Source: UBA6987 sp045617825 | GTDB taxonomy: Bacteria > Bacillota > Clostridia > Lachnospirales > Lachnospiraceae | Direction of reading: 5' to 3' | NCBI GenBank assembly: GCA_045617825.1 | Contig: JAZLJI010000040.1 | Span: 1-9,304 of the forward strand | Length of the DNA: 9,304 nt | Shown: one piece after another, positions 1 to 6,679 of the stretch | How the letters are laid out: the number at the start of each line of letters is the position of its first letter | Numbering within the stretch: the stretch's first letter is position 1 | Position numbers and translations under genes: made by a program | Notes under the pieces: generated by a model | What the model was told of the DNA's origin: nothing | Databases searched by the model: none | What the model saw: only the letters and a program-made list of their open reading frames with translations

Positions 1-61
1 AGTATTTCAGCTCTACGCAGGCTGTGTCGATGTTGAACTCACAGAAAATCAGTCTTTTCAT
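1..61 (-). CDS. 5' end of an unidentified protein, truncated by the window edge
   Basis: An ATG at 61 (reading leftwards) is preceded by GGAGG at 70-74 with an 8-nt spacer, a good ribosome binding site. The frame stays open for 20 codons to the edge and begins MKRLIFCEFN, continuing IDTACVELKY. I do not recognise the family, and 20 residues are too few to assign one. There is no signal peptide in this part, so a cytoplasmic protein is likely. It lies 62 nt after the stop of the small helix-turn-helix ORF on the same strand, and no promoter is evident between them, so the two are probably co-transcribed. That the frame is real rests on the ribosome binding site and the context. Confidence 0.55.
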   Translation of the reverse strand, partial: MKRLIFCEFNIDTACVELKY

Positions 62-123
62 GGGTTACGCCTCCATATTTGTATTTTAGAAGCATTGTAA
101 GCGTGGGGTTTGTGTCAGTTTCC

Positions 124-255
124 TTAACTTGGGGAAACACCCTTTTCCCACTTGGAAACGGTCTGAGGGGTCACGTACAGCTTCTCTGCCAGCGCCTGCT
201 GGGTCAGCTGCTTCTGGACACGGTATTTTTTCAGATTTTCGGGAAAGCGTTTCAT
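124..255 (-). CDS. Short Xre-family helix-turn-helix protein (43 aa), apparently truncated
   Basis: The ORF encodes 43 residues matching an Xre/Cro-type DNA-binding domain: a first helix (FPENLKKYRVQKQ), then the helix-turn-helix LTQQALAEKLYVTPQTVSKW, with the usual E-K-G after it. I start it at 255 because AGGAGG lies at 265-270 with a 9-nt spacer. The longer in-frame start at 312 would lie inside the promoter. Family members usually continue for at least 20 more residues (helices 4-5), often with a further ligand-binding or multimerisation domain. Here a TAA follows VSPS. A downstream frame (CFPKLRKLT) faintly resembles the missing helix, so a frameshifted remnant is possible. The protein could also be a genuine mini-regulator. 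It would act in the cytoplasm as a transcription factor; its targets are unknown, but its own promoter and the divergent lipoprotein promoter are the obvious candidates. Confidence 0.6.
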   Translation of the reverse strand: MKRFPENLKKYRVQKQLTQQALAEKLYVTPQTVSKWEKGVSPS

Positions 256-264
256 GAACTTCTC

Positions 265-270
265 CCTCCT
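265..270 (-). promoter_or_regulatory. Ribosome binding site deciding the start of the HTH ORF
   Basis: AGGAGG on the minus strand, 9 nt before the ATG at 255. It favours the 43-aa product over the 62-aa reading that starts at 312. Confidence 0.7.
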
Positions 271-288
271 GTTCCTCTTTGTAGTTGT

Positions 289-317
289 ATCATACTGTGA
301 TTTCAGCGTCATTTCAA
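289..317 (-). promoter_or_regulatory. Sigma-A promoter of the HTH ORF
   Basis: On the minus strand, TTGAAA (312-317, 5/6 to consensus) is separated by exactly 17 nt from TATGAT (289-294, 5/6). Transcription would start near 282, giving a leader of about 27 nt before the ATG at 255. A short inverted repeat, ATCA-N5-TGAT (289-301), overlaps the -10 element and could be an operator, which is inference. Confidence 0.75.
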
Positions 318-451
318 TCGCCCTACGGTTGATTTTCCGGCAAATTTATACAACTGCCGCGGGATAAGGGCCCGCAGTGGCGGCATTTTCCGAAAGACCG
401 GCGGAAGGCGGCGGGCAAAGTAAGAAAATACGGTGAAAAATGAAAAAGTTC
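318..451. other. Intergenic spacer between divergent promoters
   Basis: This spacer separates the leftward HTH promoter from the rightward lipoprotein promoter. I see no credible gene on either strand. A GC-rich part (about 355-420) contains only imperfect short dyads, for example actgc near 350 with gcagt near 375, which do not form a convincing hairpin. Confidence 0.5.
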
Positions 452-480
452 TTGCGAAGTCGGGAAATAAACAGTATACT
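452..480 (+). promoter_or_regulatory. Sigma-A promoter of the lipoprotein gene
   Basis: TTGCGA (452-457, 4/6) and TATACT (475-480, 5/6) are separated by 17 nt. The start would be near 487, about 27 nt before the ATG at 514. The -10 element lies inside the 8-bp palindrome AGTATACT (473-480), and ACAGTAT also occurs at the -10 element of the divergent HTH promoter. Confidence 0.7.
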
Positions 481-500
481 AAGCGGAGCAATATTTATAT

Positions 501-506
501 GGGGAG
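501..506 (+). promoter_or_regulatory. Ribosome binding site deciding the lipoprotein start
   Basis: GGGGAG lies 7 nt before the ATG at 514. It selects this start over upstream in-frame ATGs at 433 and 499, which would put non-signal residues in front of the lipoprotein leader. The 433 start also lies upstream of the predicted promoter. Confidence 0.7.
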
Positions 507-513
507 TTGTGCT

Positions 514-1509
514 ATGAAACAGCTTTACAAAGTTTTTGCGATGCTTCTTGTTCTGGCTTTCCTTTGCACCGGCTGCGGCTCCAAGGCCGAGCGCTACGCG
601 GCAAAGGTCGCTGCCACCTACGGCGAGGATAACATCTACCTGGATGAGGCCAATTTCTGGCTGCGCTACAATGAGAACGCCATGAATTCCTACTACGGGA
701 TGATGTACTATTATTACTACGGTGTGTCCAACATCTGGAACGTGGACAGCGGCAACCACGGTCAGACCTTCGAGCAGGCTCTGAAGGAAATGACCATGGC
801 CGAGATCCTGCAGACCAAGGTCATCCTGGAGCATTCCGATCTGATGGACATCGCCCTGACCGATGATGAAAAGGCCAAGATCGACGAGACTATCGACCTC
901 TTCAAGCTGACCTACGGCGAGGACTTCTCCAAGCTCGGGATAAGCTACACCGAGGACCAGATCCGGGGGTATCTGAAGGACCGCAGCATCGCCATCAAGC
1001 TTCATGAGACCGTGAAGGAATACGCGGACGTCAGCTCCGTCAGCGGCGACCACAAGTTCTATCATCTGAAATACTATTACGTGTACAAGTCCGACGTTGC
1101 CTCCACGCAGGAAGCTCCCACCAATAAGGACAAGGCCGAAGCCATCAAGAAGGATATCGAGGCCGGCGTGACGGAGGAGGATATCAAGACCAAGTACAGT
1201 CTCACTGCTTCTGCGATCTCCTTCGAGCAGGGCGTCGTCGATGAAGACAGCAAGATCCTCTCCGAGGGTACTCAGAACATGAGCGAGGATGAGGTGCGCG
1301 TCATCGAGGCTGAGACCGGCTGGTTCGTCGCTCTCTGCGATAATGCCAATGACGAAGAGGCTGCTGCCGATTACATCGAAGCCGAGAAGGAAGAGATCCG
1401 GGAGGCCGCCTTTACCGAGCTTTACAAGGGCTGGGCTGCCGAAGCCAAGGAATTCAAAGTAGCCGGCTGCTTCAAGCATCTGAAGGTCAACAGCAGCGTC
1501 ACCGATTGA
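514..1509 (+). CDS. SurA/PrsA-like lipoprotein, probable extracytoplasmic foldase or relative
   Basis: The product is 331 aa. Residues 1-20 form a lipoprotein signal peptide (MKQLYKVF, a hydrophobic core, then LCTGC), so Cys21 should be lipidated and the protein anchored outside the membrane. Residues about 28-190 (AAKV, IYLDEANFWLRY, then helices with TFEQALKEM and LTDDEKAKID) resemble the helical SurA_N-type chaperone region of Clostridial peptidyl-prolyl isomerase lipoproteins. The C-terminal part (about 190-310) has the size and element order of a parvulin domain, but the expected sequence after its first strand reads FYHLKYYYVYK rather than the usual H-I-L-type motif, so isomerase activity is doubtful. 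A tyrosine-rich stretch lies at 60-69. The gene has its own promoter and a following hairpin. The role as a secretion chaperone is inferred from the family. It could instead be a non-enzymatic chaperone or an uncharacterised lipoprotein. Confidence 0.85.
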   Translation: MKQLYKVFAMLLVLAFLCTGCGSKAERYAAKVAATYGEDNIYLDEANFWLRYNENAMNSYYGMMYYYYYGVSNIWNVDSGNHGQTFEQALKEMTMAEILQTKVILEHSDLMDIALTDDEKAKIDETIDLFKLTYGEDFSKLGISYTEDQIRGYLKDRSIAIKLHETVKEYADVSSVSGDHKFYHLKYYYVYKSDVASTQEAPTNKDKAEAIKKDIEAGVTEEDIKTKYSLTASAISFEQGVVDEDSKILSEGTQNMSEDEVRVIEAETGWFVALCDNANDEEAAADYIEAEKEEIREAAFTELYKGWAAEAKEFKVAGCFKHLKVNSSVTD

Positions 1510-1535
1510 GCCGCTGTCTTGAATACGAATAAGGG

Positions 1536-1576
1536 AACAGCGGAGAGCGAAAGTCATTTTGCTCTCCGCTGTTTTT
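1536..1576 (+). terminator. Strong hairpin after the lipoprotein gene
   Basis: Arms 1536-1552 and 1557-1573 pair over 17 bp (one G-T pair, otherwise Watson-Crick) around a GTCA tetraloop. The core is aacagcggagagc against gctctccgctgtt. A short T-run continues to 1576. It starts 27 nt after the lipoprotein stop. The next gene starts only 24 nt after it, so it may act as a partial terminator or RNA-processing/stability element. Confidence 0.8.
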
Positions 1577-1600
1577 GAAACAGAAAGTGAGGAACGACCC

Positions 1601-3665
1601 ATGAAGCTGTATTATCCCTCCGGCCAGATCACGCTGGCCTATGCCGCTGAAGAATTCCGCCGTCTGGCTGCCGCCGTGGATCCCGCGCTCCCGGTGGAGA
1701 CGGTCTGCGCCCCCCCGGCTGCCCGCCGCTCCCGGCAGGGAGGAGATCCTGCTGGGCCTGATGGAGGAGCTGGGACGTCCCGCGGAGGACCTGCAGGACA
1801 GCTTTCTGGAGGATATCCCGGACGTGGAGGTCTCCGGCTGCACCGGCGTCATCGCCGGCAGCAACCCCCGCAGCGTCCTGATGGGGGTCTACCGCTATTT
1901 CCATCTGGCCGGCTGCCGCTTCCTGAGGCCCGGGCCCCAGGGGGAGTATTTGCCGAAAACGGAGCTCCTGAAGCTGACGGCCCGGTACCGGAAGAAGGCG
2001 GATTACCCCTACCGCGGCGAATGCATCGAGGGCGCCGTCAGCCTGGAGAACGTGCGGGACACCATCTACTGGATGCCCAAGGTGGGCCTCAATCTGTACT
2101 ATATCGAGGGGATCGTGCCCTACGTTTATTTCCATAAATGGTACGCGCATCTGGCCAGCAGGACCGCCTACCGTCCCGGCTTCGTCACCGACTACGACGA
2201 GCTGCTGGAATACGTGAAGATCATGGAAAAGGACATCGAGAAGACGGGGCTGCTGTATATGTCGCTGGGCCACGGCTGGATGTTCCGGCGCATGGGCGTG
2301 AAGGAGGGCGATCCGGCCTCGGAGGCCGCTTCTCTTCCGGAGAAATACCGTCCCTATCTGGCTCTGGTGAACGGCAAACGTGAGCTGCACAACAGCCGGA
2401 CCTTCTATACCCAGTTCTGCCTGTCCGATCCCGAGGCCCGCCGCTTCCTGGTGGACACCATCGTCGAGTACTGCAGGGAGCGCCCGAATCTGGCCTTCGT
2501 CAAGCCGGGCCTGGCGGACGGCACCAACAACTGGTGCGAATGCGAGGAATGCCGCAAATGGCAGGCCACCGACCAATACGTGCTGCTGCTCAACGAGATC
2601 GAGGAGGCTCTGCGGCGGGAGGGCCTGCGGACCCGCCTCTCCTTCACCTCATACGTGGAGACTCAGCGGCCCCCGGAAAAGCTGCGGCTCGCGCACCCGG
2701 AGCGCTTTCTGGGCGGGGCCGCCTTCGGCTGGGATTACGAGAGCGGCTACTGCAAAAAGCCCTTTGAGGGCGAGGAGCCCCCTTACGAGCGGAACAGCTT
2801 CAAGGCCTTCTCTCCGGAGCTGCGGATGCACTGGAACCGGAAGTGGAAGGCGCTCAATCCCGGGCTGTCCTTCTACTATTTCGAGTACCGCTTCTATACG
2901 GATCAGTACGCCGATCCCGGCTATATGACCATCAGCCGGGAGACCTCCCGGGATATGAAGGAGCTGGCGGAGATCGGCTTTGCGGGAAGCATCGACGATC
3001 AGACCCACCGGAACCATCTGCCCACCTCTCTGCCGCTGCTGACCCGAGCCTTCACCCTCTTCGACCGGGAGACCGATTTCGAGGCCCTGAAGGAGGACTA
3101 TTTCCGTGCCGCCTTCGGTGAGGCGCGGGCGGAGCAGGTCACCGCTTATCTGGAGCAGGTGAGCCGCCTCTTCCACCCCGAGCTGATCCGCCGGGATTTC
3201 GCCCGGGTCAATAAGGCCCGCGCCCTCAACACCACCGTGGAGCATGCCGAGCTCAGCTTCGTGGGAAATGCCGCTGCCGCGGCGGACCTGGAGGAGGTCA
3301 TCCGTCTGATGCAGGCCTTCCGCCCGCTGATCGCGGAGGGCGAAAAGCTGCCGGATCCCTGTCAGGCCAGATCCTGGGCCTATCTTAGGTATCACGCGGA
3401 GATCTGCACCCGTCTGGCGAAGGTCCTTCTGCTCCACAGTCAGGGCCGTCCAGACGATGCCGCCGACTGCTTTGAGGAATGGGAGAAGTACGTGTCGGAG
3501 ATCGAGCCCGAGATCCAGGAGGCCTTCGACTACTACCTCTGCGACCGCTTCCTGGGCCATCTGCTCGGCTTCCCGCTCTTCCCCTACTATGCCAAGTCAC
3601 TGGAGGAGCTGCCGAAGCGCAAACGCAGCGGACAGGACCGTACCCATCAGGAGATCGAAGCCTGA
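1601..3665 (+). CDS. DUF4838-family glycoside-hydrolase-like protein, frameshifted near the 5' end
   Basis: The start at 1601 has GAGGA at 1589-1593, 7 nt upstream, and begins MKLYYPSGQI. This frame runs into seven C at 1710-1716. With one C removed, it joins the long frame ending at 3665 and reads VCAPRLPAAPGREEI, giving 687 aa. As written, the gene is broken. Corrected residues 79-110 (GCTGVIAGSNPR, then GVYRYFHLAGCRFLRPG) match the small alpha/beta domain that precedes the barrel in GH20 and GH67 enzymes. The next part (YRGECIEGAV, then MPKVGLNLYYIEG) looks like the start of a TIM-barrel region. ADGTNNWCECEEC has the C-x-C-x2-C pattern (C312, C314, C317) typical of DUF4838 proteins. The rest is helical. 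There is no signal peptide, so it is probably cytoplasmic. The substrate is unknown; a role in handling imported oligosaccharides or glycosides is inference. It follows the lipoprotein gene on the same strand, beyond a strong hairpin, and I see no promoter of its own. Confidence 0.8.
1710..1716 (+). repeat. Seven-C homopolymer at the frameshift in the DUF4838 gene
   Basis: A run of seven C falls where the reading frame of the DUF4838 gene must shift by +1. Six C would restore one continuous 687-codon frame. The run could be a sequencing or assembly error, a fixed mutation, or a slippage-prone phase-variable tract. Confidence 0.8.
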
Positions 3666-3690
3666 GCTTTCGCGTTTCTTCTCTTCTCTT

Positions 3691-3717
3691 AAAAAAAAGC
3701 GGAGGAAAAGCCTCCGC
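3691..3717 (-). terminator. Intrinsic terminator of the sortase operon
   Basis: Read on the minus strand, a 7-bp stem (gcggagg at 3699-3705 with cctccgc at 3711-3717, 5-nt loop) is followed directly by eight T (3691-3698). It lies 86 nt past the sortase stop, behind a larger hairpin, and serves the minus-strand unit. Confidence 0.8.
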
Positions 3718-3734
3718 CCGCGTATTTCCCCCAC

Positions 3735-3783
3735 AGGAAAAGGGAGCCGCAGGTCTCTTCGAGACCTGCTGCTCCCTTTTCCT
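3735..3783. terminator. Large bidirectional hairpin between convergent genes
   Basis: Arms 3735-3747 with 3771-3783 (13 bp) and 3749-3757 with 3761-3769 (9 bp) pair around a 3-nt loop, with a single C-T mismatch (3748/3770). The outer stem is A-rich on one side and T-rich on the other, so either strand yields a GC stem with a U-rich 3' arm. It lies 70 nt after the DUF4838 stop and 20 nt after the sortase stop, and probably terminates both. Confidence 0.8.
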
Positions 3784-3802
3784 TCCGGGCATCCTCGGTG
3801 CC

Positions 3803-4840
3803 TTATTTCACCTTGCACACCACGATCATTCTGTCCTTATTGCTGAGATACGCGCAGGTGTAGAGGATCACGAAGCGCTCGTCGCTGCTGACCGGCGCGC
3901 CGGTGCAGGCGCACGCCATGCTCTTCAGCTTATTCATGTAGGCATCAAACTGCTCCTCGCTGCGGAAATTCAGCACAAAGTCCATATTTTTGCTGTTGAC
4001 GTAGGCCGCGGCCCACACCTCCAGCGTTTGGCTGCCGCTTGGCGTATACAGATTGAAGCTGGGATTTGCCCGCATATAGGAGAGATCTTCGTAGTTCTCC
4101 AGCATGCCGAACATGGTCCCGTTCTTCATGTGATGGCCGTAGATGTAGGTGATGGTGTCCTGCAGGAAATTATTGCGGTAGTCCACGAACAGCGTCCCGC
4201 TGCCGTTATACTGCCCGTTGTACAGGTGGTCGATATAAAAATCGTTGTCCTGTCCCTGTACCACCGGCAGACTCATCTGCCCGCCGTGGCCCTGGAGCCA
4301 GCCCTTGGCATCCGGTGCCTGGGCCAGAAGACTGTCGAAGTTGATGGACAGCCGCTTCATGCCGGCGGTCGGCGCAGACTCCCGGGGCCTGACGGTCCCG
4401 GCGGTCTCATTTCCCGGCGTCTTGCTCTCCGGACCGTCCGGCGGGGCCGGGGTCTCGTCGCCGTCGCCGACGTCGCCCTCTGCCGTAGGATCGGCCTTTT
4501 CCTTCGTGCCGCCCGCGGCGGTGCTCTTCTCAGGCTCTGTCCGCGCAGGCTCCCGGGAAGCGGCTGTCTCTCCCGTGGCCGCCGGATCGGTATTCTTTCC
4601 CGGCAGGTCCTCGGTCTCGTCGGCCACCGCTCCGGAGGGCTCTCCCGCGTCGTCCAGCTCCTGCACGAACGCGTTCCGGAGCTCGTCGTAGACGTCGCCG
4701 GCCTCCTTATAGCCCATCAGGCCCTCCGCCAGCTTGTACACGCTGAGCAGCGCCACCAAAGCCAGACAAACGGTCAGAACGCGACGGACGCGCAGATCCT
4801 TTCGGTCCTTTTCACTGATTTTTCTGCTCTTGCTGCTCAT
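3803..4840 (-). CDS. srtB: Class B sortase with a long acidic linker
   Basis: The product is 345 aa. Residues 1-20 are basic and cytoplasmic (MSSKSRKISEKDRK), and about 21-37 form one transmembrane helix (VLTVCLALVALLSVYKL). The catalytic domain (about 162-345) has class B sortase hallmarks: INFDSLLAQAPDAKGWL, the strand YIDHLYNGQYNGSGTLFVD, YIYGHHMKNGTMFG with catalytic His236, LYTC with nucleophile Cys329, and Arg337 in KDRMIVV. Sortases cleave a sorting motif and attach surface proteins to peptidoglycan or build pili. Residues about 62-160 form a low-complexity linker rich in E, D, P, T, A and G, much longer than in typical SrtB. The gene starts 7 nt after the M24 stop, and its GAGGAG (4844-4849) overlaps that stop, so the two are probably translationally linked. 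The spacer from that site to the ATG is only 3 nt. No sorting-signal protein lies in the window, so the substrate is unknown. Confidence 0.93.
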   Translation of the reverse strand: MSSKSRKISEKDRKDLRVRRVLTVCLALVALLSVYKLAEGLMGYKEAGDVYDELRNAFVQELDDAGEPSGAVADETEDLPGKNTDPAATGETAASREPARTEPEKSTAAGGTKEKADPTAEGDVGDGDETPAPPDGPESKTPGNETAGTVRPRESAPTAGMKRLSINFDSLLAQAPDAKGWLQGHGGQMSLPVVQGQDNDFYIDHLYNGQYNGSGTLFVDYRNNFLQDTITYIYGHHMKNGTMFGMLENYEDLSYMRANPSFNLYTPSGSQTLEVWAAAYVNSKNMDFVLNFRSEEQFDAYMNKLKSMACACTGAPVSSDERFVILYTCAYLSNKDRMIVVCKVK

Positions 4841-4847
4841 AATCTCC

Positions 4848-6641
4848 TCAGATGGCCCGGGTCACTTCCCGCAGCCACTGCCGGATCTCCTCCGGCAGCT
4901 CCTGCTGCAGTTCCTGATATACCCGCTCGTGATAGTCGTTCAGCTGCTGCTTCTCATACTGCGTCAGCTGCTCCGTCAGCACCGGCGTCAGGTCGATGGG
5001 GCACAGGGTCAGGGTCTCAAAGCGGTAATAATCCCCGTAAGGACTGTGCTCGTCCTCCACGCAAAGCAGGTCGTTCTCGATGCGGATCCCGAAGGCGCCC
5101 TCCTCATAATAGCCGGGCTCGTCGGTGGTCACCATACCGGGCTCCAGCGGTACCATGGCCTTCACGTCCTGCGGCAGGGTCCAGCGGAAGGCGTTCGGGC
5201 CCTCGTGCACGTTCAGGCAGAAGCCCACGCCGTGGCCGGTGCCGTGGCGGTAGTCCAGCCCCGCGTCCCATAAGGGACCTCTCGCCAATACGTCCAGATG
5301 ATAGCCGGTGCAGCCCTTAGGGAATTTGGCGGCGGCCAGCCGCAGCATCCCCCGCAGCACCGCGGTATAGCAGAACTTGGCCCGCTCGCTCACCGGGCCC
5401 AGGGCCACCGTCCGGGTGATGTCCGTCGTGCCCTCCGGATACTGGCCGCCGCAGTCGATCAGGTACAGGCCCTCCGCTGCCAGACGGGCGCATTTGCCGC
5501 GCTCCGGCGCGTAGTGCACGATGGCGGCGTTGGTGCCCATGGCGGAAATGCTGGGGAAGGAAAGGTCGAAGGCCCCCGCCTCCCGGCGGCACTGCTCCAG
5601 ATAATCGCCCGCGTCCATTTCGTCCCAGGCCTCGATGTCGGGCTTGTGGGTCAGGGCGTACAGGAAGCGCACCATGGCCAGGCCGTCCTGGTGCTGGGCC
5701 TTCCGCAGGGCCTCCTGCTCCGCCCGGTTCTTCACCGCCTTCATCAGGGTGCTGGGGTTCGCGGCCTCAACGATCGTCACCTGCTCCGGCAGCACAGCCC
5801 GGAAGAAGCAGCAGGCTCTGGCCGGATCCAGCAGCAGGCGTCTGATCCCGGCAAATACGTTTCCGTCCGTCCAGATCTCGTTATACTCCCGCAGCTTCAG
5901 CCCCAGGGCTTCCGCCTGAAGTCTGATCTCCTCGCTGACGGCATCCCGGTGCACGAACCATTCGCCGTCCGCCTCCCGCAGCAGCAGGAAGGAGAAGAAC
6001 ACCGGATTGCAGGGCACGTCCCCGCCTCTCAGGTTCAGGATCCAGGCGATATCGTCCAGAGAGGTGATCAGATGGGCGTCGGCGCCGGCGGCCTTCACCG
6101 CCTCCCGCACCCGGGCCAGCTTGGACGCGGCGGATTCGCCGGTGACGCGCTCCGGCAGGGCGAACAGCGGGGCAAATACCTGCGCCGGACGGTCCTCCCA
6201 GACCTCTCCCACCAGATCGCGGGTGGCGGCCAGCCGGACCTGCTTCTCCGCCAGGGCCTTCTGCCATTCTCCGGCCTGCCGCAGAGTGATGACTCTGCCG
6301 TCGAAGCCCAGGCAGCCGCCCTCGGGCAGCAGCTCCTTCAGATAGGCGGTGACCGTCGGTACTCCGGGCAGGCCCATCCGCATCAGCTGGATCTCCGTGC
6401 CCTCCAGCTCCAACGCGCCCTGCAGGAAAAAGCGGCCGTCCACCCACAGAGCGGACTGGGTCTTCCCGATCACCAGCAGGCTGGATTCGCCGGTAAAGCC
6501 GCTCATCGCCTGAAGGGTGCAGAAATAGTCACTGTAATATTCCGAGCCGTGATAATCGCCGCAGCTGACCACGTAGGCGTCGATACCGGCTTCATCCATC
6601 TTCTGCCGCAAAGCGGCCATTCTCATCGTTCTCTTGTCCAT
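4848..6641 (-). CDS. Aminopeptidase P family Xaa-Pro peptidase (M24)
   Basis: The product is 597 aa, matching the long three-domain aminopeptidase P (XPNPEP1-like) group. Residues about 10-140 and 160-300 are two creatinase-N-like domains, about 312-530 the M24 pita-bread catalytic domain, and 537-597 the C-terminal extension. The five expected metal ligands are visible: Asp396 (YLIDCGG), Asp407 (TTDITRT), His470 (HGTGHGVG), Glu508 (TTDEPG) and Glu522 (GIRIEND). His377 and His479 sit where catalytic histidines are usual. It should be an intact, dimetal, cytoplasmic enzyme releasing an N-terminal residue from peptides with proline second. There is no signal peptide. The start at 6641 has AAGGAG at 6647-6652, 5 nt away; the upstream in-frame ATG at 6659 would sit in the foot of a hairpin without a binding site. 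The gene lies between glgD and the sortase in one apparent operon. The link to glycogen synthesis is probably only co-transcription. Confidence 0.94.
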   Translation of the reverse strand: MDKRTMRMAALRQKMDEAGIDAYVVSCGDYHGSEYYSDYFCTLQAMSGFTGESSLLVIGKTQSALWVDGRFFLQGALELEGTEIQLMRMGLPGVPTVTAYLKELLPEGGCLGFDGRVITLRQAGEWQKALAEKQVRLAATRDLVGEVWEDRPAQVFAPLFALPERVTGESAASKLARVREAVKAAGADAHLITSLDDIAWILNLRGGDVPCNPVFFSFLLLREADGEWFVHRDAVSEEIRLQAEALGLKLREYNEIWTDGNVFAGIRRLLLDPARACCFFRAVLPEQVTIVEAANPSTLMKAVKNRAEQEALRKAQHQDGLAMVRFLYALTHKPDIEAWDEMDAGDYLEQCRREAGAFDLSFPSISAMGTNAAIVHYAPERGKCARLAAEGLYLIDCGGQYPEGTTDITRTVALGPVSERAKFCYTAVLRGMLRLAAAKFPKGCTGYHLDVLARGPLWDAGLDYRHGTGHGVGFCLNVHEGPNAFRWTLPQDVKAMVPLEPGMVTTDEPGYYEEGAFGIRIENDLLCVEDEHSPYGDYYRFETLTLCPIDLTPVLTEQLTQYEKQQLNDYHERVYQELQQELPEEIRQWLREVTRAI

Positions 6642-6646
6642 ATGCT

Positions 6647-6652
6647 CTCCTT
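6647..6652 (-). promoter_or_regulatory. Ribosome binding site deciding the M24 peptidase start
   Basis: AAGGAG, 5 nt before the ATG at 6641 on the minus strand. Only 6 nt separate it from the base of the upstream GGGGCCCC hairpin, so that hairpin could influence access to it. Confidence 0.7.
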
Positions 6653-6658
6653 GCGGCA

Positions 6659-6679
6659 AAGGGGCCCCTGGGGCCCCTT
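6659..6679 (-). promoter_or_regulatory. GC-rich hairpin in the glgD-peptidase intergenic leader
   Basis: Aaggggcccc (6659-6668) and ggggcccctt (6670-6679) form a perfect inverted repeat around one base. The hairpin sits between the glgD stop and the M24 ribosome binding site. In the minus direction it is followed only by a short T stretch (TTT, two of them in the stem) and then GCCGC, so it is a poor terminator. An RNA processing, stability or partial-attenuation role is inference. The rest of the 93-nt gap has a weak stem (ggcag/ctgcc) followed by TTTT near 6696-6720, and no clear promoter. Confidence 0.55.

Noticed and set aside
345..420. Possible structured RNA or riboswitch upstream of the lipoprotein gene
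   Set aside because: Only short imperfect dyads are present, and the region lies upstream of the predicted transcription start, so it would not be in the leader.
346..1602. A 418-codon minus-strand frame opposite the lipoprotein gene
   Set aside because: The plus strand has a promoter, ribosome binding site, lipobox and terminator. The antisense frame has none of these and shows no domain.
1641..1760. Start of the DUF4838 protein at the in-frame ATG at 1641
   Set aside because: No ribosome binding site precedes it, and the first residues read as out-of-frame sequence (MPLKNSAVWLPPW). The natural N-terminus is the frame from 1601 joined after the C run.
2649..3560. Minus-strand and alternative plus-strand frames inside the DUF4838 gene
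   Set aside because: They are shadow frames of GC-rich coding sequence. The residue motifs and codon pattern support only the frame ending at 3665.
4350..4650. Possible repeat array in the sortase linker region
   Set aside because: The segment is compositionally biased (E, P, T, D, A) but I could find no regular repeat unit in either the protein or the DNA.
3479..5320. A 613-codon plus-strand open frame opposite the sortase gene
   Set aside because: It crosses two terminator hairpins and is antisense to a complete sortase. The translation is low-complexity arginine/serine/proline.
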